DNA of 64,000 bases from Aricia agestis. Its lineage: Eukaryota; Arthropoda; Insecta; Lepidoptera; Lycaenidae. The position numbers and the translations under genes are program-made. Positions 11,680 to 24,300 of the stretch are shown here, in pieces; within the stretch, counting starts at the first letter, position 1, and every line of letters starts with the position of its first letter. The stretch is taken from contig NC_056416.1 in the NCBI RefSeq assembly GCF_905147365.1, positions 2,376,001-2,440,000 on the forward strand, written 5' to 3'. The notes under the pieces are model-generated. The model was given only the letters and a program-made list of their open reading frames with translations, did not search any database and had not been told where the DNA came from.

Positions 11680-12320
11680 AACCTCTCGAACTCTCTATTT
11701 TGTAGTTTTCAATTATTGATTCCAACAAATTCAAGAGGTACTTAAAACTCTTCATCCATCTAGCAAATCCTGTTTACATCAAGTTCTTAATCTACCGCTT
11801 TCATTTCAGCTCTCCAACCTCTCGAAGTCTCTATTTTGTAGTTAACAATATTATTGATTCCAACAAATTCAAGAGATACTTAGACCTCTACATCTAACAA
11901 ATTTTTCTGTTTACATTAATTTCTTAATCTACCGCTTTCATTTCAGCTCTCAAACGTGTCAAAACATCTAGGCTCTTCTTTTCTTTCTCATTCTTTTTCG
12001 AGAATACGCACTTCTTATACAGTTTCAATATGAAGAAAGAAGAGACGATACTTAGAACCATCGCTATTCTTCATCCATCTACCATATTTTCCTGTTTACA
12101 TCAATTTCTTAATCTACCGCTTTCGTTTCAGCTCTCAAACGTATCAAAATATCTAGGCTCTTCTTTTCTTTCTTATTCTGTTTCTCCAATTTCAAGATTA
12201 AGAAAGAAGAGAAGGTACTTAGAACCATCGCTATCTGGCTATTCTCTATCCATCTTCCTGTTTACATCAATTACTTAATCTCCCGCTTTCATTTTAAACT
12301 CCAAAACGTATCACAACATG
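11680..12320. repeat. Tandem block of four diverged units, about 130-165 bp each
   Basis: Each unit shares CTGTTTACATCAA, CTTAATCTACCGCTTTCA and TTTCAGCTCTC; blocks end near 11815, 11952, 12135 and 12300. Units 2 to 4 also share TCTAGGCTCTTCTTTTC and AAGAAAGAAGAGA. A local duplication, non-coding, with pyrimidine-rich TTTCAG strings that resemble splice acceptors. Confidence 0.7.
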
Positions 12321-12948
12321 GAGAGCCTTGACATTCACCTTTCTTTATCGTTATGGCCGACGTCCGGCGCGAAAGCGGTGACGTCACACGTCAGCCGATT
12401 TCATGGGCTCGACTCGATTGTTCGCTATCGATTTTACATCGAATACTCGTTGAAGAACGTTGAAGTTATAAAATATATTTTAACGTTTAAACGGCATTTA
12501 CCTTAAGGTTTTCGATATATTAGCTTTATGAGCATATGTAATCTACTTAGGGCGGATTCGACCAAACTGGAGTAAAATTTTACTCGAGTGTAACTGTCTC
12601 CTAATCTAAGAGTAAGCTGGTTTTGCGTTTTTCCAACTTTTAATCCAAGAATGAGGTAATTACACGGGAGTAAATATTTACACGGGCTTTTTTGGTGGAG
12701 TAAATATTAAACTGAGAATAGTTGCACAACAGGGTTCAACTGTCGCGGTCGGTGTCATTGTGAACTATAATTGACATTTTATTTCATACTCTTTGAGTAA
12801 CTTGGTAAAATACCCTATAACGATAATTCCCTAGAGTAAATTAAAGGAGTAAAATTATTCTCATGATGGTTATACTCGTGTAACTTCAAGTTTGGTCAAA
12901 TCGGGCCTTAATTTATGATATAATCCGAATATTAGAAAATTCGAAATA
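12321..12948. other. Non-coding sequence
   Basis: Repeated GGAGTAAA(A/T)TTTAC-like words at 12570-12860 suggest a decayed element: AAACTGGAGTAAAATTTTAC near 12565 and AAGTTTGGTCAAATCGGGCC near 12890 are partly inverted to GGCGGATTCGACCAAAC at 12551, so a TIR element of about 350 bp (12550-12908) is possible. Confidence 0.35.
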
Positions 12949-13473
12949 GTTTTTAGGGTTCCGTACTCAAAGGGTAAAAACGGGACCCTATTACTAAGAT
13001 TTCGTTGTCTGTCCGTTTGTCTGTCTGTCTGCCTGTCTCCAGGCTGTATCTCAAGAACCGAATATCTGAAATTTTCACACCGGCTAAGTTCTATGTCAAT
13101 TGTCAAGACAGTATGTATCTCAGTTCAGAATTGGTTGATGTTAAGTCGAATTTCAAAAAAGGCACTAAATACGAAGAATAAGAATTATATTTTCATACTT
13201 TTTAGATCATATTTTTAGGAATATTGTTTTTATATTAGAAGTCGGTTTAATTTTATTTTTTTGCTCGATATCAACAATAGAAAATGGCACTTAAATTTTT
13301 CACAAAGGCCTTAATTATATGACGTGTTATTTAATAATTACTAATAATATTTAAATCAAATAAAAATTTAAGGGGAGCTCCCATACAAAAAACACAATTT
13401 TTGGACTGTTTTTGGTCTATAGCGGTACGGAACCCTCCGTGCGCGAGTCTGACTCGCACTTGGCCGATTATTA
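12949..13473 (+). repeat. GGGTTCCGTAC-family dispersed repeat, copy 2
   Basis: Complete-looking copy: TTTTTAGGGTTCCGTAC start, GTCTGTCTGTC run, GGGGAGCTCCCATAC, and GGTACGGAACCCTCCGTGCG...CGCACTTGGCCGATTAT end. Confidence 0.75.
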
Positions 13474-14500
13474 TATTATTTTAACTATTTGACACCAAAA
13501 TCTGGTAATGTCACTTTTAACTAATGTGAACCAAAAAACCAATAGCTTATAGTCACTTGATAATCGGTAGGGGTTAGCAGTTGACTGCTAGAAGGAAAAG
13601 AGGAAAAAGGAAAAGGTCCTATTTACAAATAACATTTCAACTATGAGTAAAATAGTGACGTCAGCTAAAAAGATTAACGAAGTCAACGATTCCAAATTAC
13701 CAAATTGCGATTTGGTGTTAATTAAATAAAAAAATTATTTCTACCGTCCATTAGACGTTATTTGAATCGATTAAAAAATCGAGACATGATAAATTGCCCC
13801 ACGATTTCCGACGTTTAGGCCGTGCTGATCGACTCGGCGAAAGTTGTTTTTGTGAGAGAAAAAAAAATCTTAACGTAAATACATTAAAGAGACATGTAGG
13901 TATAGAAAGTTCGATAGTAATCGACAACGTTAAATTTAATACAAGTTTGTCGTTACTCGTTACTGATGTACCGACAGCAACGAACTGCTGCAGCTACTTG
14001 AGATAAAATTACTTTTAATATGCAACTCGGAAGTGGATTGAAAGGATGTGCAACTTATTTGGGTAATTTTTGGGAGAGTCTAAATTGATTGAACGATATT
14101 TTTTAGAAATCGTATTAGTTTTCGTACATTAGTATTGTATAGAATTGGCATACATATAAGCCTAAAGGATGATAGATGATATACCAAATTTTGTTTTTCT
14201 TTCTTTCTAAAGTATATAAAATATAGAGTTTTCACCATTACATTGATATAGAGCCCTCTTACTTCCCATGCTCACTAGTGATACCGCAAAATCTTAGTAC
14301 CAATGAAAAAAAAAGATAAGAGTGTAGTAAAACTTCTTTGTACAATAAAAAAAACAAATACGCAAGTTCACGATCATGACTTTTGTGGAAAGTCGACGGT
14401 GCGCGACTTATGACCCCGTATCAAACTATTCGACAACCGACGTAGATGGTACGAAGAAAGCTTGCGAGCATTTATTCGCCTAGACTCTAGAGAGTAAACA
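13474..14500. other. AT-rich non-coding sequence
   Basis: No recognised exon or repeat. Confidence 0.35.
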
Positions 14501-14708
14501 TCGATACTAATATTATAAATGCGAAGTGTGTCTGTCTGTCTGTCTGTAACCTCTTCACGCCCAAACCACTGAACCGATTTTGCTGAAAGTTGGTATGGAG
14601 ATACTGTGAGTTCCGGGAAAGGATAAGGCTACTTTTTATCCCGGAAAAATGTACGGTTCCCGCGCGATAAACGAGTTTTGGCGCAACGGAGTTACGGGCA
14701 TCATCTAG
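14501..14708 (+). mobile_element. Helitron-like non-autonomous element, well preserved
   Basis: TCGATACTAATATTATAAAT start after A14500; CTGTCTGTCTGTCTG; GAACCGATTTTGCTGAAA; CGCAACGGAGTTACG hairpin; CATCATCTAG end at 14708 followed by T. 208 bp. Confidence 0.7.
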
Positions 14709-15465
14709 TTTTATAATTTAAATTAATTATTCTAAATGAAAAATTTTGCCAATATTTAAGCAGCTGGTCTTACTTTTCAATAAGGACTTTGTCACGGTCA
14801 AAAGCATCTATAATATTCCTATTTAATTCAATCATCTTATCTCGGTCGTTGTTTTATATAATTGCTATGACAATACAAAAAACTGTTATAAATTAAACTT
14901 TAACGATTGTGAGAACCGTTGCACCGATAAACTGAATTACATACGTCATCAACATTATCTACCGTATCGTTTCTTTCTTATGTATTGTTTCTAAAAATGA
15001 TTAAATTATTGTAACGATTCGCGCGAACGCAATATAAAATATGGAGCCCTATAGGCATCAACATTTGTAAGCAGATTATATTATTTCGTCCCCATTGAGT
15101 CCTAAGTCCTAACCTCAAAGTCCGAAGGTCTTTTAAGTCATAACTAAATAGTAGACGTACTGTATTAGAAATATAATTTACTGATAAATGATAATGCATT
15201 GCATCATTTATTGCTTATTAGATGCAACATGTAGATAAAATTATCTAATAATGATTTCTATTGCATAACACGTAGTAATAAAAACTTAAAAGATAGATAG
15301 CCAGAGGCATCACAATATTATACAGATCCGGTATGCTTCTGACGTTTAATATCTAAGGATCGTTTAAACTTCTAAATAGTAGAAAGAGGTCTCAACATTT
15401 TTTTAAATGACTTCTAAGTATATTTTATCAGTTCTCATCCTTTTATAAAACAAGGCAATACGTTA
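14709..15465. other. AT-rich non-coding sequence
   Basis: Nothing recognised. Confidence 0.35.
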
Positions 15466-15630
15466 TATGACGCCCGCAACTCCGTTGTGCCAAAATTCGT
15501 TTATCGCGTGTTTATTTTTCCAGGATAGAAGAATCCTATGTCTTTACCCAGAAATCAAAGTATCTCCATACCCAGCACAATCGGTTCAGCGGTTTGGGCG
15601 TGAAGAGGTAACAAACAGAGGGACATTCAT
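15466..15630 (-). mobile_element. Helitron-like fragment
   Basis: GACGCCCGCAACTCCGTTG, AATTCGTTTATCGCG and GTTTGGGCGTGAAGAGGTAA match the 11280 copy; the tip CTAG and the opposite end are lost. Confidence 0.55.
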
Positions 15631-16151
15631 TCGGCATGTTTCACCACTTCCTGATAAGGCTATCCACCAATTAACTTAACAGATCAAGTATGGAGAATCT
15701 GTCAAAAAAGTTGTGAATAGCCTATTTAGGCACTTTATCAGAAAGTGGTGGAACAGGCCCTAAGTATGGTCCAAGTTCCAACCATTCATGTCTACCTGAG
15801 TCCTGATGCTACACGACCTTCGCTTAGATAATGCCCATAGAAAAAACTACTACATTCGTGGCATGCAAATTAAAAGTCCGTTACCGCATAACGGATATTT
15901 TGATGACTTCGTAACGCGTAGAATGTCCAGCGTAATTGACTTTTTCAAAGTCCGCCCGACTGCGCCAATTAACCTCATAATGACCCCACTAATCTGTAAT
16001 TGCTAGCGCTAATGGTCACTTTGTATTTATTAAACCATCGCATTAGGATAAACAAGGTCTAGGTCAATAGATTTTATTACACGAATAGTAAATATTAAAT
16101 AATATTTTATAATACACGCATTATACGAATTTTAGCAAACAAGGTTTATGG
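15631..16151. other. Unique non-coding sequence
   Basis: A short inverted pair, CACCACTTCCTGATAAGG near 15639 and CTTTATCAGAAAGTGGTGG near 15732, could mark a small decayed TIR element of about 115 bp. The region at 15800-16010 is of mixed composition but has no exon signal. Confidence 0.3.
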
Positions 16152-16159
16152 ACCACAGG

Positions 16160-16703
16160 TAGGGTTTCCAACTCCTTTTGTGCTGCCGGAAGCGGCTAGC
16201 GCTGCGGAGGACGCGGTGCGATAACGATCCCGCTCCTTCGCGTGTAGCGTTGACGAGGGCATGGGGGGGTGTTAGTCGGTAAACCTCCGGTGATCCGGAG
16301 GAAGTCCGACATACCCCTGCCCCCTTTCCCCGAGGGGGCGGGGGATGCGTAATGCATTTCCCCTCCTCAAAAAAAAGAAAGGGTTTCCAACTCTCGAAAG
16401 GACCAACCCGGGAGAATTGTAGGGGGGGGGGGGGGGGATGAGAAAGAACATAGTCTCAGTACCATTTCTCTCTTTTATTTCGTAAAGAAGTCATTAGTAA
16501 GCCAATTAATCCAAGCGATTTTCTTCGAACAGATAATATGATTGTCCAATCCAACTTCATCTTACAATTTTTCACTAAGTCAATTATTATGCAATAGTTA
16601 TTAGTTTTTGAAAAACTGGAGAAATTATCGTTCTCCGGGAGGACGGGAGGTTAAGCATTATTACCGGAGTCTCCCGGGCAATCCGGGAGACTTGGGAACC
16701 CTA
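16160..16703. mobile_element. hAT-type element with nested LINE fragment
   Basis: TIRs TAGGGTTTCCAACTCTC (left, joined across the insertion) and TAGGGTTCCCAAGTCTC (right, other strand) match 15 of 17. Target duplication ACCACAGG is identical at 16152-16159 and 16704-16711. Subterminal CCCGGGAGA blocks are inverted at the two ends. A run of about 18 G lies near 16421-16438. Confidence 0.75.
16175..16379 (+). mobile_element. 5'-truncated LINE 3' end inserted in the hAT element
   Basis: The 205-bp insert is flanked by identical AGGGTTTCCAACTC (16161-16174 and 16380-16393), a 14-bp target duplication. It ends in an A-rich tail (CTCAAAAAAAAGAA). The body has CGGTGATCCGGAGGAAGTCC and CCGACATACCCC, which I recognise as the 3' end of a common lepidopteran non-LTR element. 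Because its target duplication copies the hAT terminus, it arrived after the hAT element. Confidence 0.75.
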
Positions 16704-16711
16704 ACCACAGG

Positions 16712-17124
16712 GTATAGAACCTCAAGCCAGTTTCGGATCTCGTTTATTCAAAATTCTAAAACAAAATTCATGTTTTCTTTCTTTATGGACCCACCAATTA
16801 GCAGCCACACATGCCATAGCCAGACCAGTCGGGTAAAGTTTGAAGGTCAAATATTTGCCGAAGAAAATCGGTTCGATCACGCTCCAAACGACACAAGATA
16901 TTTCAACAGAGGTCGAGTAAGGACCATGCCATTTCCTTGTGTGACTTGCTTGTAAAAACATTTTATCTGCTTGTTGTGTATTTAATCCGTCATGTTCTCA
17001 TAATATAGACGTCAACGTATGAAGCACTACAGGTGTTACACAAACAACTTCTGCTCTACCGATAAAACTAACAAATTGAGTTGCCCTCGAATAACATTAA
17101 CAAATGGAGGGTAGGGGAAAAACA
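16712..17124. other. Non-coding sequence
   Basis: Nothing recognised. Confidence 0.3.
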
Positions 17125-17345
17125 ATTGAAGGTCATTTAGAACGTCTCATTATAATTAAGGTCCTATCAGATCCCATCACGGAAACATTAAGTCTCATTG
17201 ATCTTAATGCAAGGGCTGAAGGAAAATGTGCTGTAGGTACACTCTAAATGTCATTTAGATAAGTCTAATTTTTCAAAAACGATCTTAACAGATCCTATCA
17301 CGGAAACGTTAAGGCTCATTCGTCTTAATGCAAGGGCTGATGTTG
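17125..17345. repeat. Two-copy tandem duplication, period about 121
   Basis: CAGATCC(C/T)ATCACGGAAAC, TCTTAATGCAAGGGCTGA and the preceding GTCATTTAGA occur at about 17127-17219 and 17247-17340. Confidence 0.7.
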
Positions 17346-20300
17346 GCGTTGCACACCCTCCACCACGTCACATTTCAATTGGCCCGAGAGTGTGGGCGTC
17401 GGGGCACGTCGGGGCCCGTCGCGTGTTGTCACGCCTCGTGACGTGAATTAATTGCTTCACGGCTAATCACGCGAGTCAGCCGGTCACCGGTCGGCGGTCA
17501 CGATCACACTTACCATTTTAATATCGCACTCGGATCGTTTGCGACATAGACCTTATCAGCCTATGGCAGATTAATTGTTAGTTGTGATGAAATTTGGCAC
17601 AGAATATTGGCACTATCGATGTTTTTTCTACAAGTCCATACGCAATAAATACCACATACAAACCGATTGGGAAACTCTTGAAGTGGTGCTAGTGACTAGT
17701 GATAAGAAACTGCATGATGACTTTCAAATACATTTATTCTACAATATTATACAGTGGTACACTTTCGGGCAGAGATTCCTCTTACAATTGTTCTTCCGTC
17801 AAAATTCGCATCATACTGCGCTCTTGGGGTATTTATACACAATTTTTACCCGTTAACCCCCACTCCAAGTGAAGCGAACGTAGCCTTGGGATTGCACGTT
17901 ATCAGTGTGGCCAGATTTAAATATTAAAACTACCATCTAATTTAGTCAAAAATAGTTAAGTTACAATAATTTAGTATTCTAAAAACAATAAACTAAGTAC
18001 TGAATTACGTAAATCATAATACTAGTAAAAGAAATTGTTTAATGAACTCATACATGTATTGTGCAAAGTAAGTTATGTTTTCTACCTGATAGAAGCAGGA
18101 ACAGCCGACATAATAACATAAGACGCTTACCTGTAACAAAAAAAAAAGAATTATAAGAAACTATCCAATCAAAACAATTTAACGTTTGACGGTCTCGATA
18201 TTGATCTAGTTTCATCAAAGTACATACTTCTTAAGTGCTGCATTAAATACTAGATTGCTTATCAATTACCAGTAGCCGGGATTGTGAACCAATATGTCAG
18301 CGGAACAATTGCGGTGACCCGCCGACCAATCTCGGCGAATAGACACAAATTAGCCATTGATGAAACAGATGGCCGAGCACTAACTAGGCCAGGCCGCCGA
18401 CTGGATATGTCCACTTAACATTCTATTAACATTTTTAAAAAACCCTAATGTATATTAATACTCGCATTTTCTTAACTCTTACCAACACAGATACATAAAA
18501 TACTGGTTCGTGAGGTGGACTACATAGCGCCGTTCACCTAAACCCGTTCGCGTTTCGGAAAAAAGTTCAAATCGAGCCCATTATGTTTTTGCGGTGCACT
18601 TAAAAGTCCAATTTGATATATCGATTCGTATCTGAATTTATTGGCACGTTTAGACGGCTCGAGCACCTTGACTTTTAGAGAAACAACGAGTAAACGTAGT
18701 ATCGGAGCGCGCGCCGGGTACGATCCCAGGCTTGTCATTAAACAAACTAAACTAGTTCCAATAACATTAAAAATAATAGACAGAACAAAGCTGCGCGCAG
18801 ACAGGTACACCGAGTATCTTCCCGGCAGCGAGGTAGTGCGTTTAAGTAATATCTGTTATGCGCACGCGCAGCGCTTTGTTCCCCCGGTCGTTAGCATTGA
18901 CCTGAAATTGAACAAATATTTTTATTGCCAGAAGCCACTTTAATTGGCCGATTGTTCTCTATCGTACAATAAACGAATCGATCATCGTTCGGAGGACAAG
19001 TTTCGAAACTAATTTATCGACATGGAAGAGTCGAGACGCGAAGTGGGCCAGTCGGATCCTATTAGATTCGGCATTGTCTTCGTGTCTTGCCACTCTTGCC
19101 CGACGGCGGCCGACACCGGTAACGAGGCGAACGACCTCCGAGCTAAGTCCGCGGTTATCACTGAACCTGATAACGTTGAAATTGTACGTTTCCATTAATC
19201 TTCGCAAACATACGTGGAATGTAGACTATTTTGAAGAAAATATCAGGTCCACCTTAATGTTGACGTTGAAGTTATGATATCGATGAGGAAGCAAACTATT
19301 TAGATAGAGACTAAAGAGAGTTTTTTCCACTGTCTTAAATTATGTTAGCTACTGCAGGAGTACAAAGAGGTATGAACGGCAAATTTTATTGAGATACGAC
19401 CATGACTTACAAAACTATTAATATTGAGATCGTAAATTCAAGACATCCAGCGAGCTTTCGATCTCTGAATTATTTTATGTCGCATTTACTAAAGCCCGAT
19501 ATTAATCATACCGTAGATACACACAAGCATGACACAGAGTATTTCTATAAATGTTGCATTCAGCGGGCGAGGTGAATAAGTGAATAGACCATCACGGCCG
19601 ATGACAGGCGTAACATTGAGATGATTGATACGACTCTACAAGAAAAGAGCGAACTATTTTTTTCTGCAAAACGAATGCACATCATCATTCCGACGCATCT
19701 GAATCACGCGGAGAATACTTTGCTGAGTTAACACGAGATGTTGATGGCGCAGGTCATCAGGGCTAAAAAAGGTTGCAAAATGTGTCGCTCGGGACAAAAG
19801 AATTCCAGGGAGATGGTCTATGTGTGTAATGATTTCAAGCTAGGAATTGAAAAGAAACTTGGAGGATTCAACTAATTTTCTTTTATCAGCTCTTCTGGTT
19901 TGCAATTTAAATGGACTTATTTAACTTCTTAGTTTAAATTATGTGCTAGTTTCTTTCAGCATTTTTATGGTCGAATTTAGCTAGTTTATTAATTAAATCG
20001 CTACAGTTTGCTTGTAAAAGTTTTTAGAAACCTTGACACTATGACACCATTGACACCGATCAAGATTGTGTCAATTTCTTAAATATTTAATATCGTTGTA
20101 ATACTTATTATAAGTTCAAAGATCAAACAAAACAACATAGTAGGATGTTATTAAAATTGGCACTTAAATATCTGCAAACTTTCGCATATTTGCGAAATAT
20201 ATATAAATCTTAATTCTAAACTAAATGTCAAAGCCAATGTTACCAATAACCACATACACCCTCCAAAGACTCCAAATCCTAAATATTGAATCTCTACCAA

Positions 20301-21177
20301 GTTTCTGAATATTACTAACTCACGTAAATGTAACCTTAATTAGGTTAAATATAATGATCAGCGAATTCTTACTTAGTTTGACCCCACTTACTTACTATAG
20401 TGCACATACAACATCAAAGATTTGTATGACCATGGTGCTGATTGCGGTGTTTTTGTCAATCGCTAAGCCTTCATTCCTTAGTATATCCAATCGGCAATCT
20501 CATCTCATTAGCATGTCCAAAGACTGTCAAAGGTGCTGTACGAACTTTGTCCGCGTGAGGCCCATGTCCTCGACGCGCGACGCCCCGCCCGCCCCGCGGT
20601 GCCAGCGCTGTCGCAACACACGATTAATTTGCTATTGACCAATCACTATTATTAGTGTTTGTAGCCAACAAAAAACTCAATAAAGCTTCAAAATTAGCAC
20701 TACCATGTATCCTTTACTTTGCGTTTGTGTGCGTCAGCAACAAAAATCCTCTTAAAATTCTTTACCATTTAGTAGCGTTGAATTAAAAAACATGTTTATA
20801 TTAGTGAAGTTGATTCACACATCTAATTAATTGGAGCCGTTTCCAAAAATTAATTGCCCTGGCTTACTTCAAACGCTTCGATCCTCTTTATTTACAAATC
20901 CCCAATAAAAATTCTTTCAAGGCGGATTGTTAATTTGATTTGAGGAGGACCGCCGATGACCTAAAATGTTAAATATGTTATTAAATTACGTTTGAATAAT
21001 GCATGTTTTGACGCCCGCGCCACTCGAATTGGGTCGGCCCGGCGAACGCACTCAAACGCATGCGCCGGCGCCGATCAACTCGTGCGCAAGCTGCAGCGAC
21101 GCTCCGAACGTACTGCACTTCGTAATCGATTACTCATTAATCACGAACCCGAAGCATTAAGCTGAATAAAAACTCGA
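17346..21177. other. Unique non-coding sequence with GC-richer patches
   Basis: 3.8 kb without transposon ends or exons that I recognise. GC-richer sections at 17360-17540, 18540-18920, 19020-19160 and 20560-20600 contrast with the AT-rich remainder and could be conserved regulatory DNA, which I cannot test here. Confidence 0.35.
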
Positions 21178-21185
21178 CTTACGCA

Positions 21186-21351
21186 CAGTGACGGATTAGC
21201 CCTTAATCAAATTAAGCAATTGCCTAGGGCATCACGTCTAAGGGGGCACCAGAAGAGTAAAGGTTCAAAGACCGATTCTAGTTGAGATACGGATAGGGGG
21301 GCCCACAGACATGGATTTCTTAGGGCATCGAGTAGTCTTAATCCGTCACTG
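21186..21351. mobile_element. hAT-type MITE, 166 bp, apparently young
   Basis: TIRs CAGTGACGGATTAG (21186-21199) and CAGTGACGGATTAA (other strand from 21351) match 13 of 14. Target duplication CTTACGCA is identical at 21178-21185 and 21352-21359. Too short to encode anything. Confidence 0.85.
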
Positions 21352-21359
21352 CTTACGCA

Positions 21360-24300
21360 ACGAGCATCGGCATAGAAACGTAAATACAATTCATCAACAG
21401 GAATACTTCAGAATATCCTTATGCCAATAAATTCTCAATTGTCCCTCATTATCGCGACTAAAACAAAGGGAAACAGAAACTTGAAACGACGCAAACAATT
21501 CCAATTCCATAAAGAGAAATGTAGAGAGGCGACGACAAATCCGCCGACTCAAAGTTACAAGGGAGATACAAAACTTCCGCAATTACAAGCGCCGGGTACA
21601 TCAGTTCTCGCTAAAGGTTAACTTGCGACATTAAGTGATTTTTAGCGTCTCAAACGATACAAAAACGTGATGGGAAACGCTCGAGGAAATAGCGGATCGC
21701 GCTTCAATCACACATTCCCACCTCCACTGTTTACTTCCTCTCATGAGCACTGTATCGAATCATTCGATGACACTCTTCGGCTGACCCAATTAGCGACTTT
21801 CTCCAGCGACAAAATTCTTTTGCCGCTAATGAACCGGTGTTTAATGCCGTCATTAGTCATCAATTAGACGATAACAGTAACGATACTGGAAAGAACCCGG
21901 AAGACCTCTAATCGAACTCTAGCGCCGTGTATGGCTTCGGAACAGGGTCGAGAGATCTAGCGAGCTACAGGTGCGCCGTTGACGCGAGACGGGTGACGGT
22001 GTACCGTAAGGGACCCGGTTACGTCGCGAATAAATCGCGTGCATCGCGGCTCTGCCCGAATTAACGGTAACACACCGAATTCGGTTAACACGGCGAATGT
22101 GTCAATTACTTAGATTGATCGCCTATGTCGCGGAGCCTAAGAAAGCTGTACCCGATTACAAAGTTGTCTCACTCGATGCTCGAATAAGTCACCGTCAGAA
22201 TTGCCCACTAAATTATAGCAACAATTAACATTAGATATATTACGGAGTGTAACTAGAGACCGGACTAATAAACGTGGTCAGTAATTGCTCCTAGATTTAG
22301 TGAGTAGTGACTAATGATCTAATGGCTCATTAGAACGTGGCTTGTAGCTTGCGAATTATTAGGGGGATTTTACTTGAATTTGAGCAATGGGCTATATTAT
22401 TTTGTAATTACGAAACTGTTATGGCCCAAAATAGCTACAAAAAGTGACTTTTATTCGAAATGATGCATGACGAACCAACCAACAAAATGTTATGTACGGA
22501 ACATTTCACATGAATGCAATGTAGAACACCTGAAAAAATTTCATCTAAATAAACACAATAACAATATATTGACACATAGCATTCTTAAACTACTCAATTG
22601 TTTAGAACTGTAGTCTTGACAAAATAATCATAACTTTTGGTTAGTTTGGAATCGTATCACCTCGCCGATCGCGTCAACAATTTTATTGCAGAGAAATAGC
22701 ATAATTCCGGGCAAGCAAAAAAGGGCTAGTAATACACTCGATTCGTATGCAAATTGCTAGGGCGGTCCAGCGCTGCCCGTTGACAAGTATGTTATTAAGA
22801 ATCAATTTTCACATCAAAGAATCATAAGTTGTCATCCCATTTCGTTGAAAATATTCTTCCGTTTATTCGTGCCCGGCGGTAATCGTCGTGAAATTTAAAT
22901 GATTAATTCGCAAGGATTTATTGGGTGGTGATAATAATCGGTTCCCATTTATTATGTACCGTTGCTGGAATTGTTTAGATCGGCTCAGAATTGAATTATC
23001 GTGTGCAATAGCCGTCAATAGAACTCGTTGCGGTGACCGGTCGGAGAAGTCGGCGGGACAGGTTCGCAACGGGACGTGTTTATTTTCTTCAACAATGCGC
23101 AACCAAAATAGGAGAAGCGAGCTCGTCAATTGCAAATCGCCACCTGTCGATGACCCCGAGCGGCGTCTAACGGACACCCTACGAGGCTGTGTGTCCATTT
23201 CCACGCGAGCCCCGGAGAAGCCTAGAACGTACTGGATGCCGAGTCAGACGGAGAGTCTAGGGAGGTCGGACGAAGCTGGCGCAGACTATCCCCAGTGTTT
23301 TGAATAAAGGTCGCGAGGTCGAGAGCAGTGTAGCGGCTAGTTTTTACTGCGTTTCGCCGCGGGGAAGTGTGTCAGCTAACTGTTCAAACAAACATTGACA
23401 TTGATCGTCGAATTAAACTCCGAGTGCGATGCTGTTCTTTTATCTTTAATCTGTGTACGTAGGTCATGCGTTTGCATTGTGCGAGGACGTAATTGGCTCC
23501 ACAGATTGTGAGGCGGACGCGGACGGCGTGACCCAAAAATCAAAGTAAGATTTATCTAATTTAATTGATGATACCGAATATTTCGGAGCGGAGATTTCGA
23601 TCGAATTCCGTATTGATTTTATATCATGCGTACAATACCAACTGACCGAGATATCAAAATGACTAGGTCAGTTTGAGATTGGTGATGGACAAACAATATG
23701 TATACTATAGTCCAAAGTAATAAGGCTGTCAAACAGGCAAATTATTTAAAATATTTTTTTTAACTTATTCTTTGTATCTCCCCTTGAACAATTTACGACT
23801 GCGATATCAACAAAGGATAAATATAATAAAACAATTCAATACATAATTTTTATCTTAACACTCTCCATGTTTCCGTATCTCGTGTATATTGTAAATGTCA
23901 TTACATGTAGCTCGGATATTTATTTGATTTTAAATCGAACACCAAATAGGGAAGTGATTTTACGAGATGATTTCTCTCGTTTTAAAGGATTTACCGTATT
24001 TGGTCATTCTATTTCTGTGCAACGCTGGAGGTCGGATCTAGCCAAATATAAGTGTTTGGGGAGGAACAAAAACTGTGTCTATGTACACAAATGCCACCCA
24101 CATGGACACGCTAAGCGAGTTAGCCCAAACTATATGCGGAAGTGTTTAAACATACAAATATACTTGACGCTCAATTTATTTCGTGTCGCACTTCGCTAGA
24201 TGTACATTTGAATGTCTTATTATCGTTAGATTAGACAAGAACATTAATCCTTGTTATCATTATATTTAGTGGGCAATATTACATGTTCTGTCGCTATAAG

